Source: JBPCMN01 sp013695115 (GTDB lineage Bacteria > Actinomycetota > Acidimicrobiia > IMCC26256 > JACDBD01). From it: DNA of 51,028 nt. Within the stretch, counting starts at the first letter, position 1. Each line of letters starts with the position of its first letter. Positions 1 through 8,723 of the stretch are shown here, piece after piece. The notes under the pieces were generated by a model. It saw nothing but the letters and a program-made list of their open reading frames with translations, made no database searches and was not told where the DNA came from. The stretch spans positions 1 to 51,028 of the forward strand of contig JBPCMN010000065.1 in assembly GCA_051002235.1 (NCBI GenBank). Reading direction: 5' to 3'. The translations under genes were made by a program, and so were the position numbers.

Positions 1-233
1 CTTCTGTTCTCTTTGGCGCCACACACCACCGTTTGGTTTTTTTTTGCCGCTCCCCGGCCCCCGACCCGCGTGAGCCGGGCCCGGCGCAGGGCGTTGTCGA
101 TGGTGATCGTCACCCGCCAGGCGTCGACTTCGTCGGCGGCCGAGTCGGAGTGGGCATCCAGGACGGCGGCGACCTCGTGGAGGTCGGTGGCGCTCATGCC
201 GCCCAGCGCCGTGGTGAATTCCTGCAGCTCCAT
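1..233 (-). CDS. Hypothetical protein, 3'-truncated by window edge
   Basis: This frame opens with an ATG at 233 and runs off the left edge. The N-terminus (MELQEFTTALGGMSATDLHE...) is acidic and helical. I recall similar short uncharacterised proteins in Acidimicrobiia but do not know a function. An AAGGGAG Shine-Dalgarno sequence lies about 7 bases before the ATG, which supports the start. Residues after about 55 are read through a run of nine A (T in plus at 37-45) and look unlike the rest, so the far end may be altered or an edge artefact. Confidence 0.5.
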   Translation of the reverse strand, partial: MELQEFTTALGGMSATDLHEVAAVLDAHSDSAADEVDAWRVTITIDNALRRARLTRVGGRGAAKKNQTVVCGAKENR

Positions 234-308
234 GCCAGTGCTCCCTTGCTGCGACTCCGTCCGCACTGGTTGACATTGTCGGCACATCGCGGGCACAGAT
301 ACGGGGAT

Positions 309-342
309 TTCCCCCCTTTCGGACCAGGCCCGATGGGGGGAA
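309..342 (-). terminator. Possible hairpin terminator downstream of ppx
   Basis: TTCCCCCC at 309-316 pairs with GGGGGGAA at 335-342 across an 18-base loop that is itself partly self-complementary. It lies just beyond the stop codon of the exopolyphosphatase gene. No U-tract follows it on either strand, so it would be at best an imperfect intrinsic terminator. Confidence 0.3.
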
Positions 343-373
343 TTTCGTCCCGACGGAAGCCGTCGAATCGGAC

Positions 374-1297
374 TTATCTGGCCAGACTGCGCACGAGCCC
401 GTCGAGGATGTCGGCCTCCGACACGAGCAACTCGTCGAAGCCGAGGACGCGCAGGATCGTCACCAGCACGACCGCGCCCCCGACGATCACGTCGACCCGG
501 CCTTGCTCGAGGCCGGGATTGTGGCGGCGCTGGGCGGCGGGCTCGGTGGCGAGGGTGCGGAACACGTCCTCGGCCGCCTCCCTCGTGAGCCGGAAGTGGT
601 GGAGCTTGTCGGCGTCGTACTCGGGCAGGCCGAGCTCGACCGCGGCCACCGTGGTCACGGTGCCGGCCAGGCCGACGAGGGTGGCGGCGTCGCGGATCGC
701 TGGGACCTCGCGGTCGACGTCGGCGAGGTGGTCACGCACGATCTGCACCGCCTCCGAGAGCTCCTCGGGCGCGGGTGGGTCCGAGATCAGAAGCTGCTCG
801 GTGAGGCGGACGCAGCCGACATCGATCGAGGCCAGGCCGACGGGCTCGTCGGTCCCGACGACGAACTCGGTCGACCCGCCGCCGATGTCGACGACGAGGT
901 AGGGGGCAGGCTCGTCGAGGCCGGCGGTGGCGCCGAGGAACGACAGCCGGGCCTCCTCCTCGCCACCCAGGAGCTCCGGCACGACGCCGAGCACGTCGGC
1001 GGCGGGCCCGAACAACTGGGCGCGGTTGGTGGCATCGCGCGCCGCGCTCGTGGCAGTGGCGCGGACGGCCTCGACCCCGAGGTCGTCGAGGGCTCCCCGA
1101 TACTCCCTCAACGCGTCGACGGTCCGTTCGATCGCGTCGGGATGCAGCTGCCGGGTGGCGTCGACGCCCTGACCCAGCCGGGTGATGCGCATCCGCCGGT
1201 CGACCGGCGCGAGCCGCGCATCCCGGCCGGCCCCATCCACGTCGGCGACGAGGAGACGGGTCGAGTTGGTCCCGATGTCGATCGCAGCCACCCTCAT
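374..1297 (-). CDS. ppx: Ppx/GppA-family exopolyphosphatase
   Basis: Cytosolic hydrolase that removes terminal phosphate from polyphosphate, or 5'-phosphate from pppGpp. The actin-like ATPase fold is shown by phosphate-1 motif AIDIGTNSTRLLV at the N-terminus and phosphate-2 motif VVDIGGGSTEFV in the middle. Its length of 307 aa matches the short single-module actinobacterial Ppx proteins and lacks the C-terminal HD part of long enterobacterial GppA. I chose ATG 1297 over GTG 1309 because GAGGG stands about 6 bases before it. It follows the DUF501 gene closely, and that gene's stop (1306-1308) lies within the leader, so the two are probably cotranscribed. The DUF501-ppx pairing is common in Actinobacteria. 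Confidence 0.9.
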   Translation of the reverse strand: MRVAAIDIGTNSTRLLVADVDGAGRDARLAPVDRRMRITRLGQGVDATRQLHPDAIERTVDALREYRGALDDLGVEAVRATATSAARDATNRAQLFGPAADVLGVVPELLGGEEEARLSFLGATAGLDEPAPYLVVDIGGGSTEFVVGTDEPVGLASIDVGCVRLTEQLLISDPPAPEELSEAVQIVRDHLADVDREVPAIRDAATLVGLAGTVTTVAAVELGLPEYDADKLHHFRLTREAAEDVFRTLATEPAAQRRHNPGLEQGRVDVIVGGAVVLVTILRVLGFDELLVSEADILDGLVRSLAR

Positions 1298-1305
1298 GGT
1301 CGCCC

Positions 1306-1842
1306 TCACTCGCCGGCCGGGCCATCCTCGACAGGGCTGGCCGGCCGGTACCCTTCGGGCCGTTCGGGACTCTGTGCTCGCTCACTGCGTTCGCTCGCGC
1401 GCCTGAGTTCGGCTTCGACCCAGCAACCGACGGGGTCGTCACCGCCGGCGAGGTAATGCGCGTAGTGGGCGTGGAGGCACTTCACCCCGGTGCGGGTACC
1501 GCCCACGCCACCGTGGGGCCGGGGGCCGTCGTGCTCCGCCAGCAGCGCCGTGTCGCGCTCGGCGGCGTACGCGTCGTGGGCGGCGGCGAGCTCGGCGGCG
1601 TCGACCGCGCCCTCGGCCCGGCGCACGGCGCCACCGGCCTCGAGGCGTGAGACCGCCACCGTCAGCTCCCGGTCCACGAGCCAGAAGCGAGTGGGCATGG
1701 GTGTGCCGTCGTGGAGAAGGGGGGCGTTGCGGATCACGACCAGCCGCCCGTCGTCACCACGCACGACGACGTCGAACTCGGCCTGGGGCTCGCGGCCGAG
1801 CAGCTCGGTGAGCGCGGCAACGTCGGCGGCGGTGGCGGGCAC
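1306..1842 (-). CDS. DUF501 domain-containing protein with repeat-encoded tail
   Basis: DUF501 proteins are widespread in Actinobacteria and have no assigned reaction. The conserved part includes the N-terminal LLGREPQAEFDVVVRG segment and the C-terminal GVKCLHAHYAHYLAGGDDPVG block with its Cys and His residues. The product is 178 aa from GTG 1842. The last ~30 residues (from RRASERSERAQ) are Arg/Ser/Glu/Pro-rich. They are encoded by interspersed-repeat DNA and are probably not part of the ancestral domain. The start is preceded by GAGG that belongs to another repeat copy. It lies directly upstream of ppx and is likely cotranscribed with it. Confidence 0.85.
   Translation of the reverse strand: MPATAADVAALTELLGREPQAEFDVVVRGDDGRLVVIRNAPLLHDGTPMPTRFWLVDRELTVAVSRLEAGGAVRRAEGAVDAAELAAAHDAYAAERDTALLAEHDGPRPHGGVGGTRTGVKCLHAHYAHYLAGGDDPVGCWVEAELRRASERSERAQSPERPEGYRPASPVEDGPAGE
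1309..1405 (-). repeat. Interspersed palindromic element, copy A (inside 3' end of DUF501 gene)
   Basis: GC-rich segment with CTCGCTCACTGCGTTCGCTCG at 1377-1397, CCCTTCGGGCCGTTCGGG at 1351-1368 and nested GGCCGGCC palindromes. The same words recur in copies F, G and H. It is read in frame as the DUF501 C-terminus. Its left end, GCGAGTGAGGG on the minus strand, holds the DUF501 stop codon and the ribosome-binding site of ppx. Confidence 0.6.
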
Positions 1843-1850
1843 GCTCTATT

Positions 1851-1908
1851 GCCTCGTCGCTTTCGCTCCGGATACCTGACGCCGCGGGCGCTCGCTCGGA
1901 CGCCAAGT
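1851..1908 (-). repeat. Interspersed palindromic element, copy B (upstream of DUF501)
   Basis: The right half (CGCGGGCGCTCGCTCGGACG... to CCAAGT, plus strand) is identical to copy I over about 26 bases. The left arm and hairpin are degenerate (CCGGATACCTG). The minus-strand end, GACGAGGC, lies about 10 bases before the GTG of DUF501 and is its likely Shine-Dalgarno region. The rest of the gap to 1986 shows no recognised feature. Confidence 0.65.
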
Positions 1909-1986
1909 GGATTCTCCGTTGCTTGGTCGTGCCGCTTCCACCGCGCTAAGTCTAGGAACCGGTCGCGCCGCCACCGCCGCCCGTCG

Positions 1987-4191
1987 TCACCGCAAGGCGG
2001 GGGTCTCCTGCCGGGCGGGCTCGTCGAGCTCCCCGTCCGCCTCTCCAGCGACATCGTCGGCCTCGACCACGTCGACATGGACCACCGGCAGGATCCGGTC
2101 AAGCCACTTCGGCAGCCACCAGTTGCGGTCGCCGAGCAGCTCCATCGTCGCCGGCACGAGGACGAGTCGCACCAACGTGGCGTCGAGGGCCACCGCGAAC
2201 GCCAGGCCGAAGCCGAAGAGCTTGATCGACCGGTCTGCGCCCAGGATGAACGCACCGAACACGAACACCATGATCAGCGCGGCGGCGGTGATCACCCGGG
2301 CCGTGGCCGCGAGCCCGTCGGCGACGGCGGTGTTGTTGTTCCCCGTCCGGTCGTACTCCTCCCGGATGCGGGAGAGGAGGAAGACCTCGTAGTCCATCGA
2401 CAGGCCGAACACGATCGCGAACAGCATCATCGGGACCCACGCTTCGATCGGTCCCGACTTGGACAAGCCGATGACGTCCTTCAGCCAGCCGTACTGGAAC
2501 ACGGCCACCATGGCGCCGTACGCCGCGCCGATCGACAGCAGGTTCACGATGACGGCCTTCAGTGGCACGAGCAGGCTGCGGAACACGACCATCAGCAACA
2601 GGAACGACAGGATGAGCACGGCGCCGATGAACACCGGCAGGCGCTTGGCCGTGTAGTTGGAGTAGTCGACCGCGCCGGCGGTCAGACCCCCGACCTTCAC
2701 GTCGAGCTCCGTCCCGTCGGTCACGGCCGGGACGACGTCGTCGCGCAGCGTGTCTACGAGCTCGGCCGTCTCTTCCGACTGCGGGGACGTGGTGGGGAAC
2801 ACCTGGATGATCGCGGCGTCCTTCGCCTCGTTCGGGATGGGGTCGGTCGCGAACTCCACGCCCGGCGTCTGATTGAGCGCGGCCGTGAGCTCGCCCAGAC
2901 TAGCCAGGTCGGTCTCGCCGTCCGGCATGTCCGCGGCTATGAGCAGCGGCCCGTTGAACCCGGCGCCGAAACCGTCCGAGAGCATGTCGTAGGCCTGGCG
3001 GGTGGTGTCGGACGTCGGACGGTTCCCGGCGTCGGCGAACGCCAGCCGCATCGAGAACACCGGGATCGCCAGCACGACCAGGATCACGACGCCGGCGATC
3101 GCCGCCGTCCACGGGCGACGCTGGAGCGTGTGGCTCCAGCGGTGCCAGAACGAGCCTTCGATCTGGCCTTCGGCGCGCTTGCGGTGCGGGAGCCCGAGCT
3201 TGTCGATGTTCTTGCCGACGAAGCCGAGCACGGCCGGAAGCAGCGTGATCGCGGCGAGCATCGTCATCAGGACGCCGAGGGCGATGCCGACCGCGAGGCC
3301 GCGAACCGCGGGCACGTCGATCAGCAGCATGCCGAGCACCGCGATCACGACGGTTGTACCGGCGAACATCACCGCCCGCCCGGCAGTGTCGAGCGCGAGG
3401 AGCACGGCGCGCTCCGGATCGCGGCCGTCGACCAGCGCCTGGCGGTACCGGGTGACGATCAGCAGCGCGTAGTCGATGCCGACACCGATGCCGATCATCG
3501 CCACCGCCTGGGTGGTGAAGTCGGGCATCGTGAGCCCGTTGGCCGCCAGCTGCACCAGCGCGGTGCCGGTGCCGATGCCGAACAGCGCGGTCATGATGGG
3601 CAGGCCGGCGGCGAGCACCGACCCGAACGCAACCAGCAGGACCACGATCGCGAGCAGGACACTGATCAGTTCGCTCGCCGGCATCTCCTGGGAGGCGAAG
3701 AGGTCGCCACCGAGCTCGACCTGGAGGCCTTCGACGTTGACGTCGTCGGTGATCGCCTCGATCTCGTCGGCGGCGTCCTGGAAGTCGGCGTCAGGCCGGT
3801 CGGCCAGGTTCACCTCGGCGTAGGCGATCTGCCCGCCCTCGGCGATCTGGTTCGCGCCTTCCGGGTCGTAGGGGGTCACGACCTGGACGTCGGGCACGCT
3901 CTCCTCGACGTCGGCGAACGCCGCCTCCATCGCGTCCTGGACGGCCGGGTCGGCAACACCCTGGTCGGCCTCGAAGACGATCTGGCCGGTGAAGCCGGCC
4001 CGATCGTCGAACCCCCGCTCCTCGAGGAGGTCGAAGGCGTCGGAGCTCTCGGAGCCCGGCAGGGCGAAGTCGTTCTTGAACACACCGCCGGCCGCCGAGC
4101 CGACGGCCGAGATGGCGACGAGGAACACGATCCAGGCCGCCACTACCCAGCGGCGGCGACGGTACGAGGTGCGCGCGATGCGCTTCAACAT
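1987..4191 (-). CDS. MMPL/RND-family membrane transporter
   Basis: Integral membrane exporter of the MMPL (RND) superfamily, 734 aa. It has an N-terminal transmembrane helix (WVVAAWIVFLVAISAVGSAAG), an extracytoplasmic loop, a first block of five to six helices (LLAIVVLLVAFGSVLAAGLPI onward) with the intramembrane GIGVGIDYALLIVTRYR motif, a second extracytoplasmic domain, and a second helical block with FGLSMDYEVFLLSRIREEYD. Substrates of such actinobacterial proteins are lipids or drugs, and the specific one cannot be read here. AAGGAG stands 7 bases before ATG 4191. It is transcribed divergently from a MarR regulator, suggesting drug- or lipid-responsive expression. The C-terminal ~35 residues are acidic and low-complexity. 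Confidence 0.92.
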   Translation of the reverse strand: MLKRIARTSYRRRRWVVAAWIVFLVAISAVGSAAGGVFKNDFALPGSESSDAFDLLEERGFDDRAGFTGQIVFEADQGVADPAVQDAMEAAFADVEESVPDVQVVTPYDPEGANQIAEGGQIAYAEVNLADRPDADFQDAADEIEAITDDVNVEGLQVELGGDLFASQEMPASELISVLLAIVVLLVAFGSVLAAGLPIMTALFGIGTGTALVQLAANGLTMPDFTTQAVAMIGIGVGIDYALLIVTRYRQALVDGRDPERAVLLALDTAGRAVMFAGTTVVIAVLGMLLIDVPAVRGLAVGIALGVLMTMLAAITLLPAVLGFVGKNIDKLGLPHRKRAEGQIEGSFWHRWSHTLQRRPWTAAIAGVVILVVLAIPVFSMRLAFADAGNRPTSDTTRQAYDMLSDGFGAGFNGPLLIAADMPDGETDLASLGELTAALNQTPGVEFATDPIPNEAKDAAIIQVFPTTSPQSEETAELVDTLRDDVVPAVTDGTELDVKVGGLTAGAVDYSNYTAKRLPVFIGAVLILSFLLLMVVFRSLLVPLKAVIVNLLSIGAAYGAMVAVFQYGWLKDVIGLSKSGPIEAWVPMMLFAIVFGLSMDYEVFLLSRIREEYDRTGNNNTAVADGLAATARVITAAALIMVFVFGAFILGADRSIKLFGFGLAFAVALDATLVRLVLVPATMELLGDRNWWLPKWLDRILPVVHVDVVEADDVAGEADGELDEPARQETPALR

Positions 4192-4234
4192 GCGTTGACT
4201 CCTTGACGAGGGGAGGTATCATCTCGAGTGCTGA

Positions 4235-4243
4235 GTAACTTAC
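4235..4243. promoter_or_regulatory. Candidate operator in mmpL-marR divergent region
   Basis: GTAAcTTAC is a 4+1+4 palindrome in the only AT-richer stretch of the 68-base gap between the divergent exporter and MarR genes. MarR proteins usually bind short palindromes in such gaps and repress both sides. No experimental or comparative support is available here. Confidence 0.3.
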
Positions 4244-4259
4244 GAAATGAGAGATCAGA

Positions 4260-4805
4260 GTGTCAAGTGAACCCGGTCACACCGTGCGCCAACACGACGA
4301 ACGGGAACCTGCCCGATCGACAGCGGACGATCGGAGCGGGGGCGAGCCCCCGCGCGTTCGTCAACTGGTGAGCGAGATCCGGGCATTCCAGCGGGCGGTC
4401 GACGACATGGACCACGCGGCATGGGAGGCGCTCGGGGTCAACCGGAACGACGCCCGCTGCCTCGACGTCCTCCAGGAGCGGGAGCCGATGACCGCGGGCG
4501 CGCTGGCCGAGGAGCTCGGCCTGACGACGGGCGCGATCACCACCCTCCTCGACCGTCTCGAGCGGGTCGGATTCGTGCGCCGGACACGCGATGTCGAGGA
4601 TCGGCGGCGGGTGCAGGTCGAGCTGACCCCGCTCGCCCGCGAGCGGATCTCCGAGCTGTACGGGCCGCTGGCCGAGCTCGGGCGCGAATGGTTCGAGCCC
4701 CACAGCGACCAGGACATCGAGATGCTGACCGAGTTCTTCCGCCACGGGACCAAGATCAATGCGGCCAACGCCGCCCGCATCCGGGGCGAGCACTCATCCG
4801 ACTGA
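4260..4805 (+). CDS. MarR-family transcriptional regulator
   Basis: Dimeric winged-helix DNA-binding regulator, 181 aa from GTG 4260. The winged helix runs through residues ~60-125: a helix-turn-helix in MTAGALAEELGLTTGAITTLLDRLERVGFV and a wing in RRTRDVEDRRRVQVELT. The first ~35 residues are a polar extension rich in Arg, Glu and Asp, longer than in typical MarR proteins, so a later start is possible. Its divergence from the MMPL exporter suggests it controls that gene and itself through the short gap. The last 12 bases overlap the 3' end of the convergent deacetylase gene. Confidence 0.88.
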   Translation: MSSEPGHTVRQHDEREPARSTADDRSGGEPPRVRQLVSEIRAFQRAVDDMDHAAWEALGVNRNDARCLDVLQEREPMTAGALAEELGLTTGAITTLLDRLERVGFVRRTRDVEDRRRVQVELTPLARERISELYGPLAELGREWFEPHSDQDIEMLTEFFRHGTKINAANAARIRGEHSSD

Positions 4806-5597
4806 GAGCAGCTCCGACGCGGTGACGGGCTTCAGACCCCGTTCGTCGAGCCCGTCGAGGATGGGCGGGAGCGCGACGACCGTGCCGGGATGGTCGAAGT
4901 GGAGGCTGATCACCGACCCGGGCTTCACGGTTTCGAGCGTCCGCGTGGCCACGGCATCGATGCCCGGGTCCTGGTAGTCGAGCGGATCGACGTCGAAGCC
5001 GAGCACCACCGGGTACCCGGCCTGACCGGCGAGGTCGAGCACGGTGTCCGACGGTGTCCTGGTTCCGTCGGCCTCCCCGGACGTGCGAAAGAAGCGGCCA
5101 CCCCCGCCGGCCAGTCGGACGAGCACGTCGCGGCAGCGCTCGATCTCCTCGGTCATGGCCGCGGGATCGAGCTCCGAGAACGTCGGATGCGTGTAGGTGT
5201 GGTTGGCGAGCTCGTGGCCGCCGTCGGTGAGCCGCGTTGTCCAGTCGGGGTTGGCGTCGAGCCACTCGCCGACGACGAACGCCGTCATCGGCACGTCGCG
5301 CTCGCCCAGCACACCAAGGATCTCGGTCGCAAGGTCGAGGTCGCCGTCGGTGTGAAACGTGAGCGCGACCTTCTGACTGTCGTCCGGCCCCGCGACCACG
5401 AAGCGGGACGGACCGGCGGGTGGCGGAGTCGTGGCCGCGGGCCCGGTGGTCGCCTCGGACGGCACGGGCTCGGTCGCCGCCGTCGAACCGGCCGTCTCGT
5501 CTTCGGCGCCGGTGTCGGAACAGGCGGCGACGACGGTCACCGCTGCGGCCCCGAGGAAGCCGCGGCGGGTCAGCTTCGGGGCGCGAGGGGAGTCCAC
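4794..5597 (-). CDS. Tat-exported polysaccharide deacetylase-like lipoprotein
   Basis: NodB-homology (CE4) protein, 267 aa from GTG 5597 (TTG 5606 is an alternative). The N-terminus has a twin-arginine signal TRRGFLGAA followed by a lipobox-like VVAAC, so it is probably a surface-anchored lipoprotein with a Thr/Pro-rich linker to residue ~65. The metal motif HxxxH is present in NHTYTHP. The usual first motif TFDDGP is replaced by TFHTDG, so the catalytic Asp pair is altered and deacetylase activity is uncertain. A role on cell-wall or other N-acetylated polysaccharide is inferred from the family. It follows ftsB with a 10-base gap. Confidence 0.85.
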   Translation of the reverse strand: MDSPRAPKLTRRGFLGAAAVTVVAACSDTGAEDETAGSTAATEPVPSEATTGPAATTPPPAGPSRFVVAGPDDSQKVALTFHTDGDLDLATEILGVLGERDVPMTAFVVGEWLDANPDWTTRLTDGGHELANHTYTHPTFSELDPAAMTEEIERCRDVLVRLAGGGGRFFRTSGEADGTRTPSDTVLDLAGQAGYPVVLGFDVDPLDYQDPGIDAVATRTLETVKPGSVISLHFDHPGTVVALPPILDGLDERGLKPVTASELLSVG

Positions 5598-5607
5598 CCC
5601 GCGCAAC

Positions 5608-6072
5608 CTAGGGGGCGGGCGGAGCGGTCGTCGTCGTGGGAGCGGTAGTCGGAGCGCTGGTCTCGGGAACCGGCACGACCGCGTACGGGGTCTCGCCCGG
5701 GCGCACGAGGTTGTAGCGCTCGCGGGCGATGCGCTCGACCTCGGCGTCGCTCTGGAGGCGCTCGGCCTCGTCGGCGAGCTGGTCGCTCTGCTCCCGGAAC
5801 AGCTCGAGCCGGTCGCGCACCACGTTGGTCTCCTGCCGTTGGGCCAACAGCGTGCGGATCGGGAACACGAACACGAAGAGGAACGCGACGAACAGCAACA
5901 TCAGCAGCCCCATCCGCGCGATCGCCCGCCGATGCCGGACCTCGGGACTGGGAGGTCGGCGGCGGGCGGGAGCCGGTCGCCGCGCCGGTGCGGACCGGCG
6001 AGCGACGGGCTGACGGCGCAGCTGGGGACGGCGGCGGACGGGACGGCGGCGGACTGGTCGGCGCTCAGGCAT
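5608..6072 (-). CDS. ftsB: FtsB/DivIC-family septum formation initiator
   Basis: Small bitopic cell-division protein that bridges FtsQ and FtsL in the divisome. About 50 Arg/Pro-rich cytoplasmic residues come first, then one transmembrane helix (MGLLMLLFVAFLFVFVFPI). A coiled coil follows (RDRLELFREQSDQLADEAERLQ), then the typical ERIARERYNLVRPGE motif and a Pro/Thr-rich tail. ATG 6072 is favoured over GTG 6081 because GGAGG lies 8 bases before it. It overlaps the end of eno by 8 bases, the standard actinobacterial eno-ftsB arrangement. Confidence 0.92.
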   Translation of the reverse strand: MPERRPVRRRPVRRRPQLRRQPVARRSAPARRPAPARRRPPSPEVRHRRAIARMGLLMLLFVAFLFVFVFPIRTLLAQRQETNVVRDRLELFREQSDQLADEAERLQSDAEVERIARERYNLVRPGETPYAVVPVPETSAPTTAPTTTTAPPAP

Positions 6073-7357
6073 CGGCCTCACCTCCCCGGGCCAGTGCCTT
6101 GCGACCCGGATACGACGCGATCGATCCCAGCTCCTCCTCGATCCGCAGGAGCTGGTTGTACTTGGCCACGCGATCGCTGCGAGCCGGCGCGCCGGCCTTG
6201 ATCTGGCCGCAGTTGGTGGCGACGGCCAGGTCGGAGATGGTGACGTCCTCGGTCTCGCCGCTGCGGTGCGACATCACCGCGGTGTACCCGTGGCGGGCAG
6301 CGAGGCCCGTCACGTCGAGCGTCTCGCTGAGCGTCCCGATCTGGTTGACCTTCACCAGGATGGAGTTGGCTACGCCCCGCTCGATGCCGGTCCGGAACCT
6401 CTCGACGTTGGTTACGAAGACGTCGTCGCCGACGAGCTGCACGCGATCACCCACGGCTCCGGTCAGCGCGGCCCAGCCGTCCCAGTCGTCCTCGGCCATG
6501 CCGTCCTCGATCGACACGATCGGGTACGCATCGCACAGCTTCGTCAGCCACCCGGCCCATTCGGCGGAGGTGAACGACGCTCCTTCCCCCGCCAGCGCGT
6601 AGCGGCCATTGGCGAACAGCTCGGTGGCGGCGACGTCGATGGCGATCGCGATCTCCTCGCCGGGCTGGTAGCCGGCGCCCTCGACCGCGGCCAGGAGCAG
6701 CTTCACCGCGTCCTCGTTCGACGGTAGGTCGGGCGCGAACCCACCCTCGTCGCCCAGCGCGGTGGCGAGGCCCCGCTCGTGGAGCAGGTCCCGGAGGGCG
6801 TGGTACGTCTCCGCGCCCCAGCGCAGCGCCTCGGAGAAGCTGGCGGCGCCGACCGGAGCGAGCATGAACTCCTGCACGTCGACGTTGCTGTCGGCGTGGG
6901 CGCCACCGTTGAGCACGTTCAGCATCGGTACCGGCAGGACGTGGGCGTTGGCCCCGCCGACATAGCGGTACAGGGGCAGCTCGCTCTCGACCGCAGCGGC
7001 TTTCGCCGCCGCCAGCGACACCCCGAGGATGGCGTTGGCGCCGAGGCGGGACTTGCCGTCGGTCCCGTCCAGGGTGACGAGCTCGTCGTCGAGGGTGCGC
7101 TGGTCGAGGGCATCGAGCCCGATCACGGCCTCGGCGATCTCGGTGTTGACGTGCTCGACCGCCCCGCGCACCCCCTTGCCGCCGTAGCGGTCGTCGCCGT
7201 CGCGGAGCTCGAGCGCCTCGTGGGCACCGGTGCTGGCGCCGCTGGGGACGGCCGCCCGGCCGGTTGCACCCGAGATCAACTCGACCTCCACCTCCACGGT
7301 GGGGTTGCCCCGGGAGTCGAGGATCTCCCGGGCGAGGATCTCGGTGATGCTGCTCAT
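6065..7357 (-). CDS. eno: Enolase
   Basis: Phosphopyruvate hydratase, converting 2-phosphoglycerate to phosphoenolpyruvate in glycolysis. It is 430 aa, the usual length, starting MSSITEILAREILDSRGNPTVEVEVEL. Signature regions are intact: EALELRDGD, the catalytic GDEGGFAPDL, VQLVGDDVFVTN, the Lys-containing NSILVKVNQIGTLSET and the SHRSGETED loop. The ATG at 7357 starts directly at the conserved N-terminus. It is followed by ftsB with overlapping ends and is divergent from a cytochrome P450 across a 136-base gap. Confidence 0.97.
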   Translation of the reverse strand: MSSITEILAREILDSRGNPTVEVEVELISGATGRAAVPSGASTGAHEALELRDGDDRYGGKGVRGAVEHVNTEIAEAVIGLDALDQRTLDDELVTLDGTDGKSRLGANAILGVSLAAAKAAAVESELPLYRYVGGANAHVLPVPMLNVLNGGAHADSNVDVQEFMLAPVGAASFSEALRWGAETYHALRDLLHERGLATALGDEGGFAPDLPSNEDAVKLLLAAVEGAGYQPGEEIAIAIDVAATELFANGRYALAGEGASFTSAEWAGWLTKLCDAYPIVSIEDGMAEDDWDGWAALTGAVGDRVQLVGDDVFVTNVERFRTGIERGVANSILVKVNQIGTLSETLDVTGLAARHGYTAVMSHRSGETEDVTISDLAVATNCGQIKAGAPARSDRVAKYNQLLRIEEELGSIASYPGRKALARGGEADA

Positions 7358-7493
7358 GGCTCCAAGCGCAGGGCCCCTCCGCCTCTGGGCGCTGGAAACA
7401 TGTTGCTTGTGTGGGTGGGGTGGAGAACCTAGCCCATTGGGGCTGCCGTTGGAGGGACACTTCCCGGCGCCGGGTGAGGGGTACGGTCCGGGC

Positions 7494-8709
<1,216 letters not shown>

Positions 8710-8723
<14 letters not shown>

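Noticed and set aside
1711..4206. Long plus-strand open frame of 831 codons opposite the MMPL gene
   Set aside because: It has no recognisable domain, is rich in His, Arg, Gln and Asp, and exactly shadows a clear membrane transporter. It reflects high third-position GC.
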